Shown: positions 17,174 through 27,797, counted from the stretch's first letter. The stretch is 64,000 nucleotides of DNA from an uncultured Paracoccaceae bacterium (GCA_947492825.1 CANLNT010000001.1:868001-932000), one strand, 5' to 3'. The notes: generated by a model not told the origin, from the sequence alone. Translations and numbers: made by a program.

Positions 17174-18001
17174 ATGAAGATGCTGCGGACCATCCTGGGG
17201 GGGATGGCCGGCGTGATCCTGGCAACGGCCACCTTGGCCGAGCCAGTGATCCGCCCGCTGTCCCGCGACGACGCGATTGCGCAAAAGGTTGATGCGGCGG
17301 CAGCAGCCTTGGCCGCATTTCGTGTTATGCCACGTCCGGCCCACATGATCCGGTATCCTGTCGCCGTAAACCAGACCGAGCCGACATTGCGGCCGGTCGC
17401 GCGTGCTGCGTTTTTGCCCAACACCCGGTGGGACCACAAGCGTGGTAGCGATGTCTGGACCCGTGCGGCGATGTCGGCGATCGCGGGCCATGCCGATGCG
17501 CTTGATTCGGTGGTGCCGCGCGATATTGATCGGTGGTGCCCGGCCTATGCCCAGAATTCGCCCGCACTGCGGCGGGCATTTTGGGTTGGGATGATGTCGG
17601 CGCTGGCGAAGTACGAAAGCACCTATAACCCTACGGCTGTGGGTGGCGGCAATCGCTGGTTCGGGTTGTTGCAGATCTATCCCGACACTGCGCGCCGCTA
17701 TGGCTGCCGCGCGCGGACCGGGGAGGCGCTCAAGAACCCGACAGAGAACCTGTCCTGTGCAGCGCGGATCATGGCAGTGACCGTCACGCGCGACCGCGCA
17801 GTGGCGCTGCATGATGGACGCTGGCGGGGTGTGGCCGCTGATTGGGGGCCGATGACCAGCCGCAGCAAGATCGCGGCGATGGCCGATTGGACCCGTGCGC
17901 AATCCTATTGCGAGGTCCGCACAGTGGTGCGCCCGCAAGCGCGGCCGGTTCTGCGCGCTACAGTTTCAACAATGGACGCCGCGTCGCCCGGATCAGGCTG
18001 A
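17174..18001 (+). CDS. Lytic transglycosylase, SLT-domain protein
   Basis: A 275-residue exported protein. A signal peptide (MKMLRTILGGMAGVILATA to LAE) precedes an SLT-type lysozyme-like domain in the second half. The catalytic glutamate is in KYESTYNPTAVG, followed by NRWFGLLQIYPDTARRYGC and NPTENLSCAARIMA, where two cysteines may form a disulfide. It should cleave peptidoglycan to 1,6-anhydro-muropeptides in the periplasm. The N-terminal 130 residues are of unknown fold. The ATG at 17174 was chosen over an upstream TTG. Its last 44 bases overlap the end of the convergent acyltransferase gene. Confidence 0.82.
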   Translation: MKMLRTILGGMAGVILATATLAEPVIRPLSRDDAIAQKVDAAAAALAAFRVMPRPAHMIRYPVAVNQTEPTLRPVARAAFLPNTRWDHKRGSDVWTRAAMSAIAGHADALDSVVPRDIDRWCPAYAQNSPALRRAFWVGMMSALAKYESTYNPTAVGGGNRWFGLLQIYPDTARRYGCRARTGEALKNPTENLSCAARIMAVTVTRDRAVALHDGRWRGVAADWGPMTSRSKIAAMADWTRAQSYCEVRTVVRPQARPVLRATVSTMDAASPGSG

Positions 18002-18818
18002 CGTTTGGTGCGTCCTCGCCCGCAAGCGCGAGTGTGGCGCGGCGCAGCATCTTGATCCCATCATCGGAATTTTTGGGCAGGGCAGAGGCGGCGATGGGTT
18101 CACCCACGTTGATGCGGAACGGCTGCTGCGCCTTGTTCAGGGTTTCGTGAAACAGCGTCACGTCGCGCAATGTCGGATGCAGCAGGTCAAAAAGATAGAA
18201 GAGCGCCGAATTCCGTGCAGCGATATGCACCGGGATCACCGGCAGGTCGAATTTACGCGCCAGCATCGCGGCAGAGGCCATCCAGGGCCGTTCCTCCAGC
18301 TTGAGCCCGCGCCGTTTGGCAAGACGGCCCGAGGGGAAGATCACGCCAAGCCGCCCTTCGTCGGTCGCTGCGCGGACATAGGCCATGGTGTCGCGGGTCT
18401 TGGCATGGCTGCGCTTGTCCTGCCGCCATTCGACGGGGCAGATCATATCGGACATCTGTGGCAGAACCCGCAGAATGTCGGAATTGGCAAAGTAGTAGGC
18501 ATCAGGGCGCATCGCCGCCAGCAGGTGGTGCAGGATCACACCATCAGCAATGCCCGTGGGGTGATTGGCCACGAGAATGGCCGCCCCGTGGCGCGGGATA
18601 TGGCCCAGACCGGTCGCAACCACGTCCTTGGCCAGCAAACCGCCCATCTGCGCCATGATCTGGGCAGAGGCCATGTGTTCAAAACCACGCGCGATTTTAA
18701 GCGTCTTGTCGTAGGCCAGGGACAGGTGGAGCAGACCCCTGATTTGACGCACACCGGGAAATTGGCGGTACATCCAAGGGGCGCGTTCAGCGATCAGTGG
18801 ATCAATACGGTCTTTCAT
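17958..18818 (-). CDS. PlsC-type lysophospholipid acyltransferase
   Basis: A 286-residue member of the PlsC/LPLAT acyltransferase superfamily. The catalytic HxxxxD motif appears as NHPTGIADG near residue 85, and the substrate-binding block as FPSGRLAKR near 163 (the usual FPEG with Ser in place of Glu). It probably acylates a glycerolipid or lyso-lipid at the inner-membrane surface. No strong transmembrane helix is seen. It is related to 1-acyl-glycerol-3-phosphate acyltransferases and to hemolysin-named proteins, but its substrate is open. It is convergent with, and overlaps by 44 bp, the lytic transglycosylase gene. Confidence 0.82.
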   Translation of the reverse strand: MKDRIDPLIAERAPWMYRQFPGVRQIRGLLHLSLAYDKTLKIARGFEHMASAQIMAQMGGLLAKDVVATGLGHIPRHGAAILVANHPTGIADGVILHHLLAAMRPDAYYFANSDILRVLPQMSDMICPVEWRQDKRSHAKTRDTMAYVRAATDEGRLGVIFPSGRLAKRRGLKLEERPWMASAAMLARKFDLPVIPVHIAARNSALFYLFDLLHPTLRDVTLFHETLNKAQQPFRINVGEPIAASALPKNSDDGIKMLRRATLALAGEDAPNVSLIRATRRPLLKL

Positions 18819-18918
18819 ACGCGCACATTGACCATGACGATGTCACGGTTCCATGACAGTCTTTTCAGACTAACACATCGGCGGCGTTTTGCGAAATTTC
18901 AAGGGTGGCTTGCGCGGA

Positions 18919-19443
18919 TCACCGCAGGCGGAAGGCGGTTTTCAGCTCTGCGATGGCCTCTGTCTGCCGCGTGCTGAGGCGGTCATCAGGCAGTGCGCCT
19001 TTGATGATATCCATCAGCGGTGTCAGGGCGGAGGGCCCTTCAAGACGGTAGAGTTTGCGCGACAGCCGCGACAGCGCCGGTTGTGCGCCACCACAGGCGT
19101 TCACCATCCAGTGGCCCAGTACCATCAGTTCTTCGGCGGCGGCATCGTCAACTTGCAGCACGCGGCGCAATGAAACGCGCATTTTGTCCTGCTGGTCGCG
19201 TGTGGGCATGTCATCAAGGGCTAGAAACGCCTCTGCGATGCCAGCGGCGGCGATGTTGGGGTCTTCGATGCTTTCAACCGGGTGGATGTTGGTCTTTCGA
19301 GTAAAACCAAAGCGCCGCGCGGCAGCTTTTACGTCACCGGCCATATCCATCAAGTCGCCAGCCATATCAGCGGCATTGCGGGCGCGTTGGGCCCAGAAAT
19401 AAGCGGCAGCGAGGATGCCGAGGATGCCAAGAATGAAGGGCAT
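18919..19443 (-). CDS. Membrane-anchored protein of unknown function, TerB-like helical domain possible
   Basis: A 174-residue protein with one N-terminal membrane helix (MPFILGILGILAAAYFWAQ) and a soluble helical part. The pattern NIAAAGIAEAFLALDDMPTR followed by a cysteine-containing LGHWMVNACGG segment is reminiscent of TerB-like helical bundles, but I cannot confirm the family. The start at 19443 gives the membrane helix right at the N terminus; an upstream in-frame ATG at 19479 would add a charged, cysteine-containing leader that looks non-coding. It lies 51 nt after pepN on the other side of its stop, same strand, and may be transcribed with it. Confidence 0.65.
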   Translation of the reverse strand: MPFILGILGILAAAYFWAQRARNAADMAGDLMDMAGDVKAAARRFGFTRKTNIHPVESIEDPNIAAAGIAEAFLALDDMPTRDQQDKMRVSLRRVLQVDDAAAEELMVLGHWMVNACGGAQPALSRLSRKLYRLEGPSALTPLMDIIKGALPDDRLSTRQTEAIAELKTAFRLR

Positions 19444-19494
19444 GAAATCGTCCTTTGAAGAATCGTCTTTGGTGCACAAGACACTGGATTTGTG

Positions 19495-22035
19495 TCAGTT
19501 TTCAAGCATCCGCGTGACCATTTCGGTGGTATCGCGCGACAGGTTCGGGGTGTCGCCAATCCGCTGGAGGGCTGCGCGCATCAGTGCCTGACGGGGTGGG
19601 TCATAGCGGGGCCAAACCTCAAAATTCGCAACGAGGCGGGCCGTGGTTTGCGGGTTGATCGGGTCCAGCTTGATCAGCCAATCCGCCAGCAGCGCATAGC
19701 TGTCGCCAGAGGCATGGTGAAAACCCGCCGCATTGTCGATCAGCGCGCCAAAGACGGCGCTGAACCGGTTGGGGTTCTTCATGTCAAAATCCGGGTGTGC
19801 GGCCAGCTGGGCGGCTGTTGCGGCGGTGTCCTGCGGAGCGGCATGGGTGATTTGCAGGCTGTACCAGCGGTTCATCACAAGCCGGTCGTTTGCCCATTGC
19901 TTTTCAAAGGCTTGTACGGCGTCCGACCCTTTGCCAATCGCCAAGAGCGCGGCAAAAGCCGCCAGTTGCAGCGTCATGTTGTCGGCGCTTTCAAACTGTG
20001 CTGCGGCTGCTTTGCCGCCGTCAAGCTCGCTCAGCAGTCGCAGGGTGGCATTGGCAAGGGCGCGGTGGCCTGCGCTGACCGCATCGGGGGAGTAGGGACC
20101 GGGAACCTGATGGGCGGCGTAGATGCGGGGCAGGGTGTCATTGCAATGCTGGGCAAGGTGCAGGGTCAGCGCATCGCGTGCGGTGTGGATCGCGTCGGGA
20201 TCAGGTGTGGTGCCTGCGTCAAAGAGGGCATTGGCGATATCCTCTTCACTTGGCAGGGCGATGACACGGGCGCGAAAGGCGGGGTCAAGAGCGTCATTGC
20301 GCAGCACGTCACGCATGGCATCAAGATAGGCCGCAGTTGGGGTGGCATCTTTGGTGGCCATTGCGATCAGCGTTTGCATGGTCAGGGTGCGGCCCGCGTC
20401 CCAGCGGTTAAACGGGTCTGTATCGTGGGCAAGCAGTCGGGCAAGGTCAGCATCACTTTGGTCGTGGACCACGCGGATAGGGGCGGCAAAGTTGCGGTTG
20501 ATCGACAATGTCGGACGGGCCGAAAGCCCGGTATGGGACACGGTTTGGGTGGTGGCCGTCAATTCCAGCAGGGTGGTTGGCAGCACTTCGGTCCCATCGG
20601 GGGCAAGCAGCCCGTAGGCGACCGGGATCACCTGCGGCTGTTTGTCGGGTTGGCCGGGGGTTGCGGGCAAGTCCTGTGTGAGGGTCAGGGTGTAGGTGCC
20701 ATCGGCAAAGCTGTCCTGAAACTGCACGCGCGGGGTGCCTGACTGGCTATACCAAAGCGCGAATTGGCTCAGGTCACGGCCGGTGACGTCGGCAAAACAG
20801 GCGAGCCAATCTTCGATCGTGCAGGCCTGACCGTCGTGGCGGTCAAAGTAGAGTTTGCAGCCCTCATAATAGGCATCGTCTCCGATCAGGGTCTTGAGCA
20901 TCCCGATCACCTCGGCCCCTTTTTCATAGACCGTGTCGGTGTAAAAATTGTTGATCGTCATAAAGCTGGTGGGGCGCACGGGGTGGGCAAGCGGTCCTGC
21001 GTCTTCTTGAAATTGATAGCTGCGCAGCCCGTTAGCATCATCAATTCGCTTGAGCGCGGCCATGCGCATGTCGGCGGTGAACTGTTGGTCTCGAAAGACA
21101 GTGAGCCCTTCTTTCAGGCAGAGCTGGAACCAGTCGCGGCAGGTGATGCGATTCCCGGTCCAGTTGTGGAAATACTCGTGCGCGATGATGCCCTCGATCC
21201 CGGCAAAGCGCGCGTCAGTTGCCGTTTCAGGAGAGGCCAGAACGCAGCTTGAGTTGAAAATATTCAAGCCCTTGTTTTCCATCGCCCCCATATTGAAGTC
21301 ATCGACTGCCACAATGTTGAAAATGTCCAAGTCATATGCGCGGCCATAGACCTGTTCATCCCAGCGCATTGACGCTTTGAGTGCGTCCATCGCAAAGGCG
21401 CATTTGTCGATGTCATCGGGGCGCACATAGATGTTCAACGCAACGTTGCGTCCGTCCATTGTGGTAAAGGTATCCGGGTGGGCCACCAGATCACCCGCCA
21501 CAAGCGCAAACAGATAGGCCGGTTTTGGCCAAGGATCATGCCACACGCCGGGTGTGATCGGATTGCCGTTGGACAACAGCACCGGCAGGTCGCTGTGGAT
21601 CGTGACGGTAAAGACCGCCATCACGTCGGGGCGGTCGGGGTAGTAGGTGATGCGGCGAAACCCTTCGGCCTCGCATTGGGTGCAGTACATGCCGTTCGAG
21701 ATATAAAGCCCCTCAAGCGCGGTATTGCTGGCGGGGGCGATTTCAACCTCGGCCTCCCACACGAAGGGGGCGGCGGGGACGTCGCAGGTAAGACCGGTTT
21801 CGGTCAGGACGGGTGTAACGGCGGTGCCGTCGATCTTGGCCCAGATCAGGTTGAGGTGTTCGCCATGCAACGTGAGGGTCGTGTCTGAGGCATCGGGGTT
21901 CGGGCGGAACGCGATGCGAGAGATCACGCGCGTAGCGTCAGGAGAGAGGTGAAAGGTCAGGTCAACCGTGTCGATCAGGTGGCTGGGCGGGGTATAATCG
22001 GCCAGATAGATCGGCTGGGGGGCGGCATCTTTCAT
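19495..22035 (-). CDS. pepN: Aminopeptidase N (M1 family)
   Basis: An 846-residue M1 zinc aminopeptidase of the E. coli PepN type, which trims N-terminal residues of peptides in the cytoplasm. The substrate-anchoring motif GAMENKG is near residue 250. The zinc motif [11 protein letters not shown] (HExxH with the third ligand Glu in [10 protein letters not shown]) follows. The rest is the long C-terminal helical domain. The start at 22035 ([14 protein letters not shown]) is preferred because the upstream in-frame stretch is basic and unlike the family. DUF2256 is divergent from it. Length is slightly below the E. coli 870. Confidence 0.95.
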   Translation of the reverse strand: MKDAAPQPIYLADYTPPSHLIDTVDLTFHLSPDATRVISRIAFRPNPDASDTTLTLHGEHLNLIWAKIDGTAVTPVLTETGLTCDVPAAPFVWEAEVEIAPASNTALEGLYISNGMYCTQCEAEGFRRITYYPDRPDVMAVFTVTIHSDLPVLLSNGNPITPGVWHDPWPKPAYLFALVAGDLVAHPDTFTTMDGRNVALNIYVRPDDIDKCAFAMDALKASMRWDEQVYGRAYDLDIFNIVAVDDFNMGAMENKGLNIFNSSCVLASPETATDARFAGIEGIIAHEYFHNWTGNRITCRDWFQLCLKEGLTVFRDQQFTADMRMAALKRIDDANGLRSYQFQEDAGPLAHPVRPTSFMTINNFYTDTVYEKGAEVIGMLKTLIGDDAYYEGCKLYFDRHDGQACTIEDWLACFADVTGRDLSQFALWYSQSGTPRVQFQDSFADGTYTLTLTQDLPATPGQPDKQPQVIPVAYGLLAPDGTEVLPTTLLELTATTQTVSHTGLSARPTLSINRNFAAPIRVVHDQSDADLARLLAHDTDPFNRWDAGRTLTMQTLIAMATKDATPTAAYLDAMRDVLRNDALDPAFRARVIALPSEEDIANALFDAGTTPDPDAIHTARDALTLHLAQHCNDTLPRIYAAHQVPGPYSPDAVSAGHRALANATLRLLSELDGGKAAAAQFESADNMTLQLAAFAALLAIGKGSDAVQAFEKQWANDRLVMNRWYSLQITHAAPQDTAATAAQLAAHPDFDMKNPNRFSAVFGALIDNAAGFHHASGDSYALLADWLIKLDPINPQTTARLVANFEVWPRYDPPRQALMRAALQRIGDTPNLSRDTTEMVTRMLEN

Positions 22036-22101
22036 CTGGCGTCCTTTCAGGGCAGTTTGGCGCAGAGTAGAAGCCCGCAGGAGGGGTCGCAACCGCAGGT
22101 C

Positions 22102-22251
22102 ATGCCCAAAACCGTGAAGAAATCTGATCTGCCGACAAAAGTCTGCGCCACCTGCGGACGTCCGTTCACCTGGCGCAAAAAATGGGCCAAAGTCTGGGAC
22201 GAGGTCCGGTATTGTTCGGACAGATGCCGGGGAAATCGCAAAACTGGTTAG
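22102..22251 (+). CDS. DUF2256 zinc-ribbon microprotein
   Basis: A 49-residue protein that fits DUF2256. It has a four-cysteine zinc-ribbon pattern, CATCGRPF and YCSDRCRG, separated by a conserved basic [12 protein letters not shown] segment. The many Lys and Arg suggest nucleic-acid contact, but no function is established. The ATG at 22102 is the only start that gives the family length. It lies 66 nt from the divergent pepN start. The family is often found near photolyase or cryptochrome genes in other bacteria; here the nearest such gene is 13 kb away. Confidence 0.85.
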   Translation: MPKTVKKSDLPTKVCATCGRPFTWRKKWAKVWDEVRYCSDRCRGNRKTG

Positions 22252-22342
22252 AAAAGTTTACCAATTTAGTGGACAGGGGCCGTGCCTTGGGCTAGCTCTG
22301 CCGAAGTTGGCACGACGTAACAAAGACGGGATGGAGTGACGG

Positions 22343-24487
22343 ATGACCCAGAGGACGGATCGGAACGGGCTGCAAGTGGCCCAGGAATTGGCCGATTTCA
22401 TCGAAACCAAAGCCTTGCCGGGGACCGGCGTAGATGTGGCGGGTTTTTGGGCGGGTTTTGCCGCCATTCTGCACGATATGGGGCCAGAGAACACTGCCCT
22501 GCTGCGTGAACGGGACGCGCTGCAAAGCAAGATCGACGGCTGGCACGTGGCGCAGCGCGGACAGGTGTTTGACCGCGACGCTTATGAGGGGTTCCTGCGC
22601 GAAATTGGCTATCTGCAGCCCGAAGGGGATGATTTCGAGATTGAGACCACCAATGTGGACCCAGAGATTGCAACGATCCCCGGCCCGCAGCTGGTAGTGC
22701 CAATCACCAATGCGCGGTTTGCGCTGAACGCGGCCAACGCCCGCTGGGGCAGCCTATATGATGCGTTTTATGGCACCGATGCGATGGGCAATTTGCCACC
22801 CAAGGGCGGGTATGACCGGGGCCATGGCAGTAGGATCGTGGCGCGCACGCGGGTGTTTCTGGATCAGGCCTTTCCGATTGCCGGTGGCAGCCATGCGGAT
22901 GTCAGCCGGTACTACGTGGACAAAGGGCAACTTCTGATCGACGACATGCCGCTGGCAGAGCCGGGCAAGTTCGTGGGCTACCGTGGGCGGGCCAAGGCCC
23001 CCGATGCCGTTTTGCTGCGCAACAACGGGCTGCATGTTGAGTTGGTGTTTGACCGCGCGCACCCCATTGGCAGCCGCGATCAGGCGCTTTTGGCGGATGT
23101 GCGGCTGGAATCGGCGGTGACAGCGATCATGGACTGCGAAGACTCGGTTGCTTGTGTCGATGCCGAGGACAAGGTGCTTGCCTACAGCAATTGGCTGGGA
23201 CTGATGCAGGGCAATCTGGAAGCGTCGTTCCAGAAGGGTGGTCAGACCATGACTCGGCAGCTGAGCGACGATCTGGCCTTTACTGCGCCCGATGGGTCTG
23301 CGCTGACAATCAAGGGTCGGGCGCTGTTGTGGGTGCGCAATGTGGGGCACCTGATGACCACGCCTGCCATTCTGACCAGCGACGGGGCAGAGGCCTATGA
23401 AGGGCTGATGGACGCGATGCTGACCACGCTGATCGCAATGCATGATCTGGCGCGTGATGGCGGGAATTCGGCCAAGGGGTCAGTCTATGTGGTCAAGCCC
23501 AAGATGCATGGGCCGGACGAGGTTGCGTTCACCAATCGCATCTTTGATCGGGTGGAGGACGTGCTGGGCCTGCCACGCCATACCGTCAAGATCGGCATCA
23601 TGGATGAAGAACGCCGCACGACCGTGAACCTCAAGGCATGTATCCGTGCTGCGAAAAGCCGTGTGGCCTTTATCAACACAGGGTTCCTTGACCGGACGGG
23701 CGACGAAATCCACACCTCGATGGAGGCAGGGCCGTTTAGTCGCAAGGACTTTATCAAGCGTAAACAATGGATTGGCGCTTATGAAGATCAGAATGTGGAT
23801 ATCGGTCTGGAATGCGGGTTTTCAGGCCGCGCGCAGATCGGCAAGGGCATGTGGGCGATGCCTGACATGATGGCCGCAATGATCGAGCAAAAGATTGATC
23901 ACCCGAAATCGGGTGCCAATTGCGCCTGGGTGCCCAGCCCGACAGCGGCCACGTTGCATGCGCTGCACTATCACCAGATCGATGTGATGTCGGTGCAGAA
24001 CAAGCTGCGCGGTGGCGGACGGCGTGGGTATGTGTCGTCGATTTTGGACATTCCGCTGGCAACCTTTCAGCGTTGGACCGATGCCCAAATCGCGCGCGAG
24101 GTGGAAAACAACGCGCAAGGCATTCTGGGCTATGTCGTGCGCTGGATTGATCAGGGTGTGGGCTGTTCGAAGGTGCCTGACATCAATGACGTGGGCCTGA
24201 TGGAAGACCGCGCGACCTGCCGGATCTCGGCGCAGGCATTGGCCAACTGGATGCACCATGATGTGGTCAGCCGCGACGCAGTGATGGCCGCGATGCGCAA
24301 GATGGCAGAGGTGGTGGACGGCCAGAACGCTGGCGATCCGGCCTATGTGCCGATGGCGCCTGGGTTTGACGGGATCGCCTTTCAAGCGGCCTGTGATCTG
24401 GTGTTCCGGGGGCGCGAACAGCCCAGCGGATACACAGAGCCGGTGCTGCACAAGCGGCGTCTGGAATACAAAGCGATGGGGCAATAA
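22343..24487 (+). CDS. glcB: Malate synthase G
   Basis: A 714-residue malate synthase of the large G isoform, which condenses glyoxylate with acetyl-CoA to malate. Family signatures include [20 protein letters not shown] (with the Mg-binding acidic residues), [34 protein letters not shown] and the late cysteine-containing [11 protein letters not shown]. The length agrees with E. coli GlcB (723). Isocitrate lyase is not in the window. The GlcG-like gene starts on the base after its stop codon, so the two form an operon for glyoxylate use, which fits growth on C2 compounds or products of glycolate oxidation. Confidence 0.97.
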   Translation: MTQRTDRNGLQVAQELADFIETKALPGTGVDVAGFWAGFAAILHDMGPENTALLRERDALQSKIDGWHVAQRGQVFDRDAYEGFLREIGYLQPEGDDFEIETTNVDPEIATIPGPQLVVPITNARFALNAANARWGSLYDAFYGTDAMGNLPPKGGYDRGHGSRIVARTRVFLDQAFPIAGGSHADVSRYYVDKGQLLIDDMPLAEPGKFVGYRGRAKAPDAVLLRNNGLHVELVFDRAHPIGSRDQALLADVRLESAVTAIMDCEDSVACVDAEDKVLAYSNWLGLMQGNLEASFQKGGQTMTRQLSDDLAFTAPDGSALTIKGRALLWVRNVGHLMTTPAILTSDGAEAYEGLMDAMLTTLIAMHDLARDGGNSAKGSVYVVKPKMHGPDEVAFTNRIFDRVEDVLGLPRHTVKIGIMDEERRTTVNLKACIRAAKSRVAFINTGFLDRTGDEIHTSMEAGPFSRKDFIKRKQWIGAYEDQNVDIGLECGFSGRAQIGKGMWAMPDMMAAMIEQKIDHPKSGANCAWVPSPTAATLHALHYHQIDVMSVQNKLRGGGRRGYVSSILDIPLATFQRWTDAQIAREVENNAQGILGYVVRWIDQGVGCSKVPDINDVGLMEDRATCRISAQALANWMHHDVVSRDAVMAAMRKMAEVVDGQNAGDPAYVPMAPGFDGIAFQAACDLVFRGREQPSGYTEPVLHKRRLEYKAMGQ

Positions 24488-24916
24488 ATGGCAGAGATTT
24501 CAATGACAAAGGCGCGGACGATCATCCGCAAGGCGCTGGCAAAGGGCCAGGAGATGGGGCTGAAACCGTTGTCCGTCATCGTGCTGGACACTGGCGGCCA
24601 TGTGAAGGCGTTCGAACGCTCTGATGGCGCGGCACCGGGGCGGTTTGCGATTGCCCACGGCAAGGCCTATGGGTCGGTGATGCTGGGCATGGCAGGCACG
24701 GCGCAGATGGCGCGGGCGGAAAGCCAGGCCTATTTTATGAACGCGGTAAACGGTGCATACGGCGGGCAAGTGGTGCCGGTGCCGGGCGGCGTGCTGGTCC
24801 GCGACAAAAAGGGTGCCATTGTCGGCGCGGTGGGTCTGACGGGCGACACCTCTGACAATGATGCGATTGCGGCGGCCGCCGGGATCGAGGCGGCGGGACT
24901 GGTGGCTGAAATCTAA
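24488..24916 (+). CDS. glcG: GlcG/HbpS family protein
   Basis: A 142-residue single-domain protein of the GlcG/HbpS family (PduO C-terminal-like fold). It has the typical SVIVLDTGGHVKAFERSDGA, the FAIAHGKAYGSVMLG segment and the end GAVGLTGDTSDNDAIAAAAGIEA. Members bind haem or related ligands, and GlcG is encoded in the glc operon of E. coli without a firm role. Here it starts directly at the stop of malate synthase G, so a role in C2 metabolism is plausible. Its stop overlaps that of the convergent P450 gene by 4 nt. Confidence 0.88.
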   Translation: MAEISMTKARTIIRKALAKGQEMGLKPLSVIVLDTGGHVKAFERSDGAAPGRFAIAHGKAYGSVMLGMAGTAQMARAESQAYFMNAVNGAYGGQVVPVPGGVLVRDKKGAIVGAVGLTGDTSDNDAIAAAAGIEAAGLVAEI

Positions 24917-26115
24917 GGTCTCGGCACGACATCAAGGCGCGCCAAACCGTTCATGCCGATCTTGCGCAGCGGTTTGGCGGCGGCATTCGGATCGGCCAAA
25001 GTGGCGTCTGGAAAGCGGCTGAAGAACCGGGTCAGGGCCACCTGCGCCTCTGCCCGCGCCAATTGCATCCCCAGACAGACATGCGGGCCGTGGCCAAAGC
25101 CCAAGTGCGCATTGGGTTGGCGTGCAGGCAGCAACTGATCTGCATCACGGTGCCTGTCAGGGTCGTGGTTTGCAGCCAAAAGACCAGCCATGACCAGATC
25201 TCCTTGTTTCAAAGCGACACCATCAAAATCCATATCGTGCACCACAAAATGCGGTTTGGTGACCAGCACGGGGCTGGTGTAGCGCATAAACTCCTCGACC
25301 AGCAGCGGTTGTTTTTCGGGGTGCGCGGCCATGTGTGTGCGCAAATTGGCGTCGCGCAGGACTGCGTTCAGGCCGTTGGTAATCAGGTGCACGGTTGTCT
25401 CATGGCCCGCGATGAAAAGCACAGTGACCATGCTGAGCAATTCCTGTTCGGTCAGGTCGCTGTCAGGGTCATTGACCAAATCGCTGATCAGGCCGGGGCG
25501 TGGCGTGTGGCGTAGTTGTGCAAAGTCGCGCCGGAAGTGGCGCATCAACCTCCAGAGCCCGGGCAGGGACCGCAGGATGCCAAAGCCAGAGTTTGCAGTA
25601 GACACCGGGGCGATCCATTTAACGACACGGTCGCGATCCTGCGCGGGAATGCCCAGCAGCGCACAGATCGTCCGCAGCGGCAAAGGTCGGGCATATTGCG
25701 ACATGATATCAACGGGTTGACCCGGTGTGATTTGATCCAACAGATCGTCCGCCATTGTGATCAGCGCCGGTTGCATCTGGGCGACGGACTGACGGGCAAA
25801 GGCGCGTTCAACCGGGCCACGCAGGCGGTCGTGTGCAGCACCATCAGTGCCCAAAAGGTTGAGCGTCATCGCCTTGAGGAACGGTGGCAGCCACCAAAGC
25901 TGTTGTGCGATGGATTTGCCGCCCGCGCCCGAAGCGTCGCGGACAAAGTCCTCAGGTGACTTTAAAACACGGCGTGCGGCGGCATCAGTCGTCGTCATCC
26001 AGACGCTGCCAAAGAGCGGCATCTTGATGCGCACCATCGCACCTTCGGCCCGCAGAGCGGCGAGTTTCTGGTCAGGGGCCGCAAGAAACGCGGGATCGCT
26101 GAAGTCGTGGATCAT
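24913..26115 (-). CDS. Cytochrome P450
   Basis: A 400-residue soluble bacterial P450. The I-helix oxygen-activation motif AGHETT is near residue 237, the K-helix ExxR is EFMR near 276, and the haem loop FGHGPHVCLG places the axial cysteine at residue 347. The substrate cannot be inferred. No ferredoxin or reductase gene is nearby, so electrons must come from a partner encoded elsewhere. The start at 26115 (MIHDFSDPAFL) is preferred because the longer upstream frame is unlike any P450 N terminus and runs under the divergent amidotransferase gene. Confidence 0.93.
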   Translation of the reverse strand: MIHDFSDPAFLAAPDQKLAALRAEGAMVRIKMPLFGSVWMTTTDAAARRVLKSPEDFVRDASGAGGKSIAQQLWWLPPFLKAMTLNLLGTDGAAHDRLRGPVERAFARQSVAQMQPALITMADDLLDQITPGQPVDIMSQYARPLPLRTICALLGIPAQDRDRVVKWIAPVSTANSGFGILRSLPGLWRLMRHFRRDFAQLRHTPRPGLISDLVNDPDSDLTEQELLSMVTVLFIAGHETTVHLITNGLNAVLRDANLRTHMAAHPEKQPLLVEEFMRYTSPVLVTKPHFVVHDMDFDGVALKQGDLVMAGLLAANHDPDRHRDADQLLPARQPNAHLGFGHGPHVCLGMQLARAEAQVALTRFFSRFPDATLADPNAAAKPLRKIGMNGLARLDVVPRP

Positions 26116-26226
26116 TGGAGGGAAATGGGTGCATTGTGCGTTGTTGTCAAAGGGACTGTGCGTTGCGGTGGGTTTTCCTTGCAGAGCGAGGCAACTACCT
26201 ATTCGGTTTAGGAAAGAGGTTGCGAC

Positions 26227-27003
26227 ATGCAAAAACCGGTCATCGGGATCATCGGAAACAGCTATCTGATCAATGATCAGTACCCTGTGCAGGCTGCGGG
26301 TCGGATGAATTGCGAGGCCGTGCGGCAGGTATCGGACGGGGTCCCACTGATCGTGCCAGCCGATCCGAATATGATTTCGGTTCAAGAGCTTATGGCGTCT
26401 TGTGATGGTTTTTTGTTCACCGGTGCGCGACCCAATGTCCATCCCGAAGAATACGGCGAAGCACCGACGGACGCGCATGGCACCTTTGACCGGGCCCGCG
26501 ATCAATTGACCTTGCCGTTGATCCGGGCGTTGGTGGCTGCCGGGCAGCCGATGCTGGCGATCTGTCGTGGGTTTCAGGAAATGAACGTGGCCTTTGGTGG
26601 CTCTCTGGACTTTGAAATCCGGGATTTGCCGGGACGGGACAATCACCGAATGCCGCCCGACGGCACGTTGGAAGAAAAATTCGCATTGCGGCACGCGGTC
26701 ACCTTTTCCGAAGGCGGCCCGTTCCATCGGCTCATGGGCGCGCGCGAGGTGATGACGAACACCTTGCATGGACAGGGAATTCGGGTTCCGGGCCAAGGGG
26801 TTATCGTTGACGGCCATGCCCCGGATGGCACCGCAGAGGCGATCTATCTGCAAGATGCGACAGGATTTGCGCTGGGTGTGCAGTGGCATCCGGAGTGGAA
26901 TGCGGCAGCGGACCCGGTCTCTCGGGCGCTTTTTGCCGGTTTCGGGGCGGCGGCGCGCGATTGGCGGGCCGGGATCAGGCCCGATGCGCGGCGCAGCGCG
27001 TAA
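26227..27003 (+). CDS. Class I glutamine amidotransferase-like hydrolase (PuuD family)
   Basis: A 258-residue protein of the gamma-glutamyl-gamma-aminobutyrate hydrolase family (peptidase C26). The triad is visible: the nucleophile Cys113 in MLAICRGFQEMN, and His221/Glu223 in GVQWHPEWN. It should hydrolyse gamma-glutamyl amide bonds, for instance in putrescine breakdown. None of the other puu genes is adjacent, so the natural substrate is uncertain. An AGGAAAGAGG element 10 nt before the ATG is a strong ribosome site. It is divergent from the P450 gene. Confidence 0.87.
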   Translation: MQKPVIGIIGNSYLINDQYPVQAAGRMNCEAVRQVSDGVPLIVPADPNMISVQELMASCDGFLFTGARPNVHPEEYGEAPTDAHGTFDRARDQLTLPLIRALVAAGQPMLAICRGFQEMNVAFGGSLDFEIRDLPGRDNHRMPPDGTLEEKFALRHAVTFSEGGPFHRLMGAREVMTNTLHGQGIRVPGQGVIVDGHAPDGTAEAIYLQDATGFALGVQWHPEWNAAADPVSRALFAGFGAAARDWRAGIRPDARRSA

Positions 27004-27110
27004 AGCGCTTTGTTGTCAGGCGGTTGAGGCCGCGCGTGGTGCCGCGAAAAAGGGACTTGCCGTAACATGTTTCGGAAGGTCATTGAGGCGTCAGCAGAGC
27101 GGAGGTTGAA

Positions 27111-27797
27111 ATGAAGCGGTCCACCATCAATGCGATCATGGCCGAGGCGGATCAGATGATCCGGTCCTACGGGTTTACCTTGCCGCCTTGGGCCTATTGG
27201 AGCCCGGATGAGTTTGTTGCGCGTAAGGATGAGGCGGCGAATGTCGTAAGCGCCCGAAATGGTTGGGATATTACCGACTACGGCGCGGGCCGCTATGATG
27301 AGATGGGGTTGTTTCTTTTCACGCTGCGCAATGGCCGGTTGGTGGATCTGCAGCGCGGCGGTGGTATGTGCTATGCCGAGAAGTTGTTGATTTCAAAGGA
27401 AAACCAACTGTCGCCGATGCATACCCACGTGATCAAGGCCGAAGACATTATCAACCGCGGCGGGGCGACGCTGGTGATTGAGCTGTTTGGATCGGACGAG
27501 GCAGGCAATTTCAGCGAAACGGCGGGTGGCACGGTCTGGTGCGACGGGTTGGAACGCCCCTACAAACCAGGTGAGAAACTGCGGCTAACCCCCGGAGAAA
27601 GCGTGACTTTAATGCCAGGTGACTGGCACGCGTTCTGGGGCGAAGGCGGTGACGTGCTGATCGGTGAGGTGAGTACCGTCAACGATGATGAGACCGACAA
27701 TATTTTCAGGGAACCGATCGGCCGCTTTGCCAATATCGAGGAAGACGTGGCCCCGACACATTTGCTGGTAAGTGACTACAAGACCTGGCTGGCCTAA
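27111..27797 (+). CDS. D-lyxose ketol-isomerase family cupin
   Basis: A 228-residue protein of the D-lyxose isomerase family (EC 5.3.1.15), a metal-dependent cupin. Likely metal ligands are in SPMHTHVIKAEDI (two His and a Glu) and in MPGDWHAFWGEGG (His). The N-terminal helix and LPPWAYWSPDEF are typical of the family. It interconverts D-lyxose with D-xylulose and sometimes D-mannose with D-fructose. No sugar transporter or kinase lies beside it, so the in vivo sugar is unknown. AGCGGAGG precedes the ATG. The 97 nt after it show no T-rich hairpin. Confidence 0.85.
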   Translation: MKRSTINAIMAEADQMIRSYGFTLPPWAYWSPDEFVARKDEAANVVSARNGWDITDYGAGRYDEMGLFLFTLRNGRLVDLQRGGGMCYAEKLLISKENQLSPMHTHVIKAEDIINRGGATLVIELFGSDEAGNFSETAGGTVWCDGLERPYKPGEKLRLTPGESVTLMPGDWHAFWGEGGDVLIGEVSTVNDDETDNIFREPIGRFANIEEDVAPTHLLVSDYKTWLA

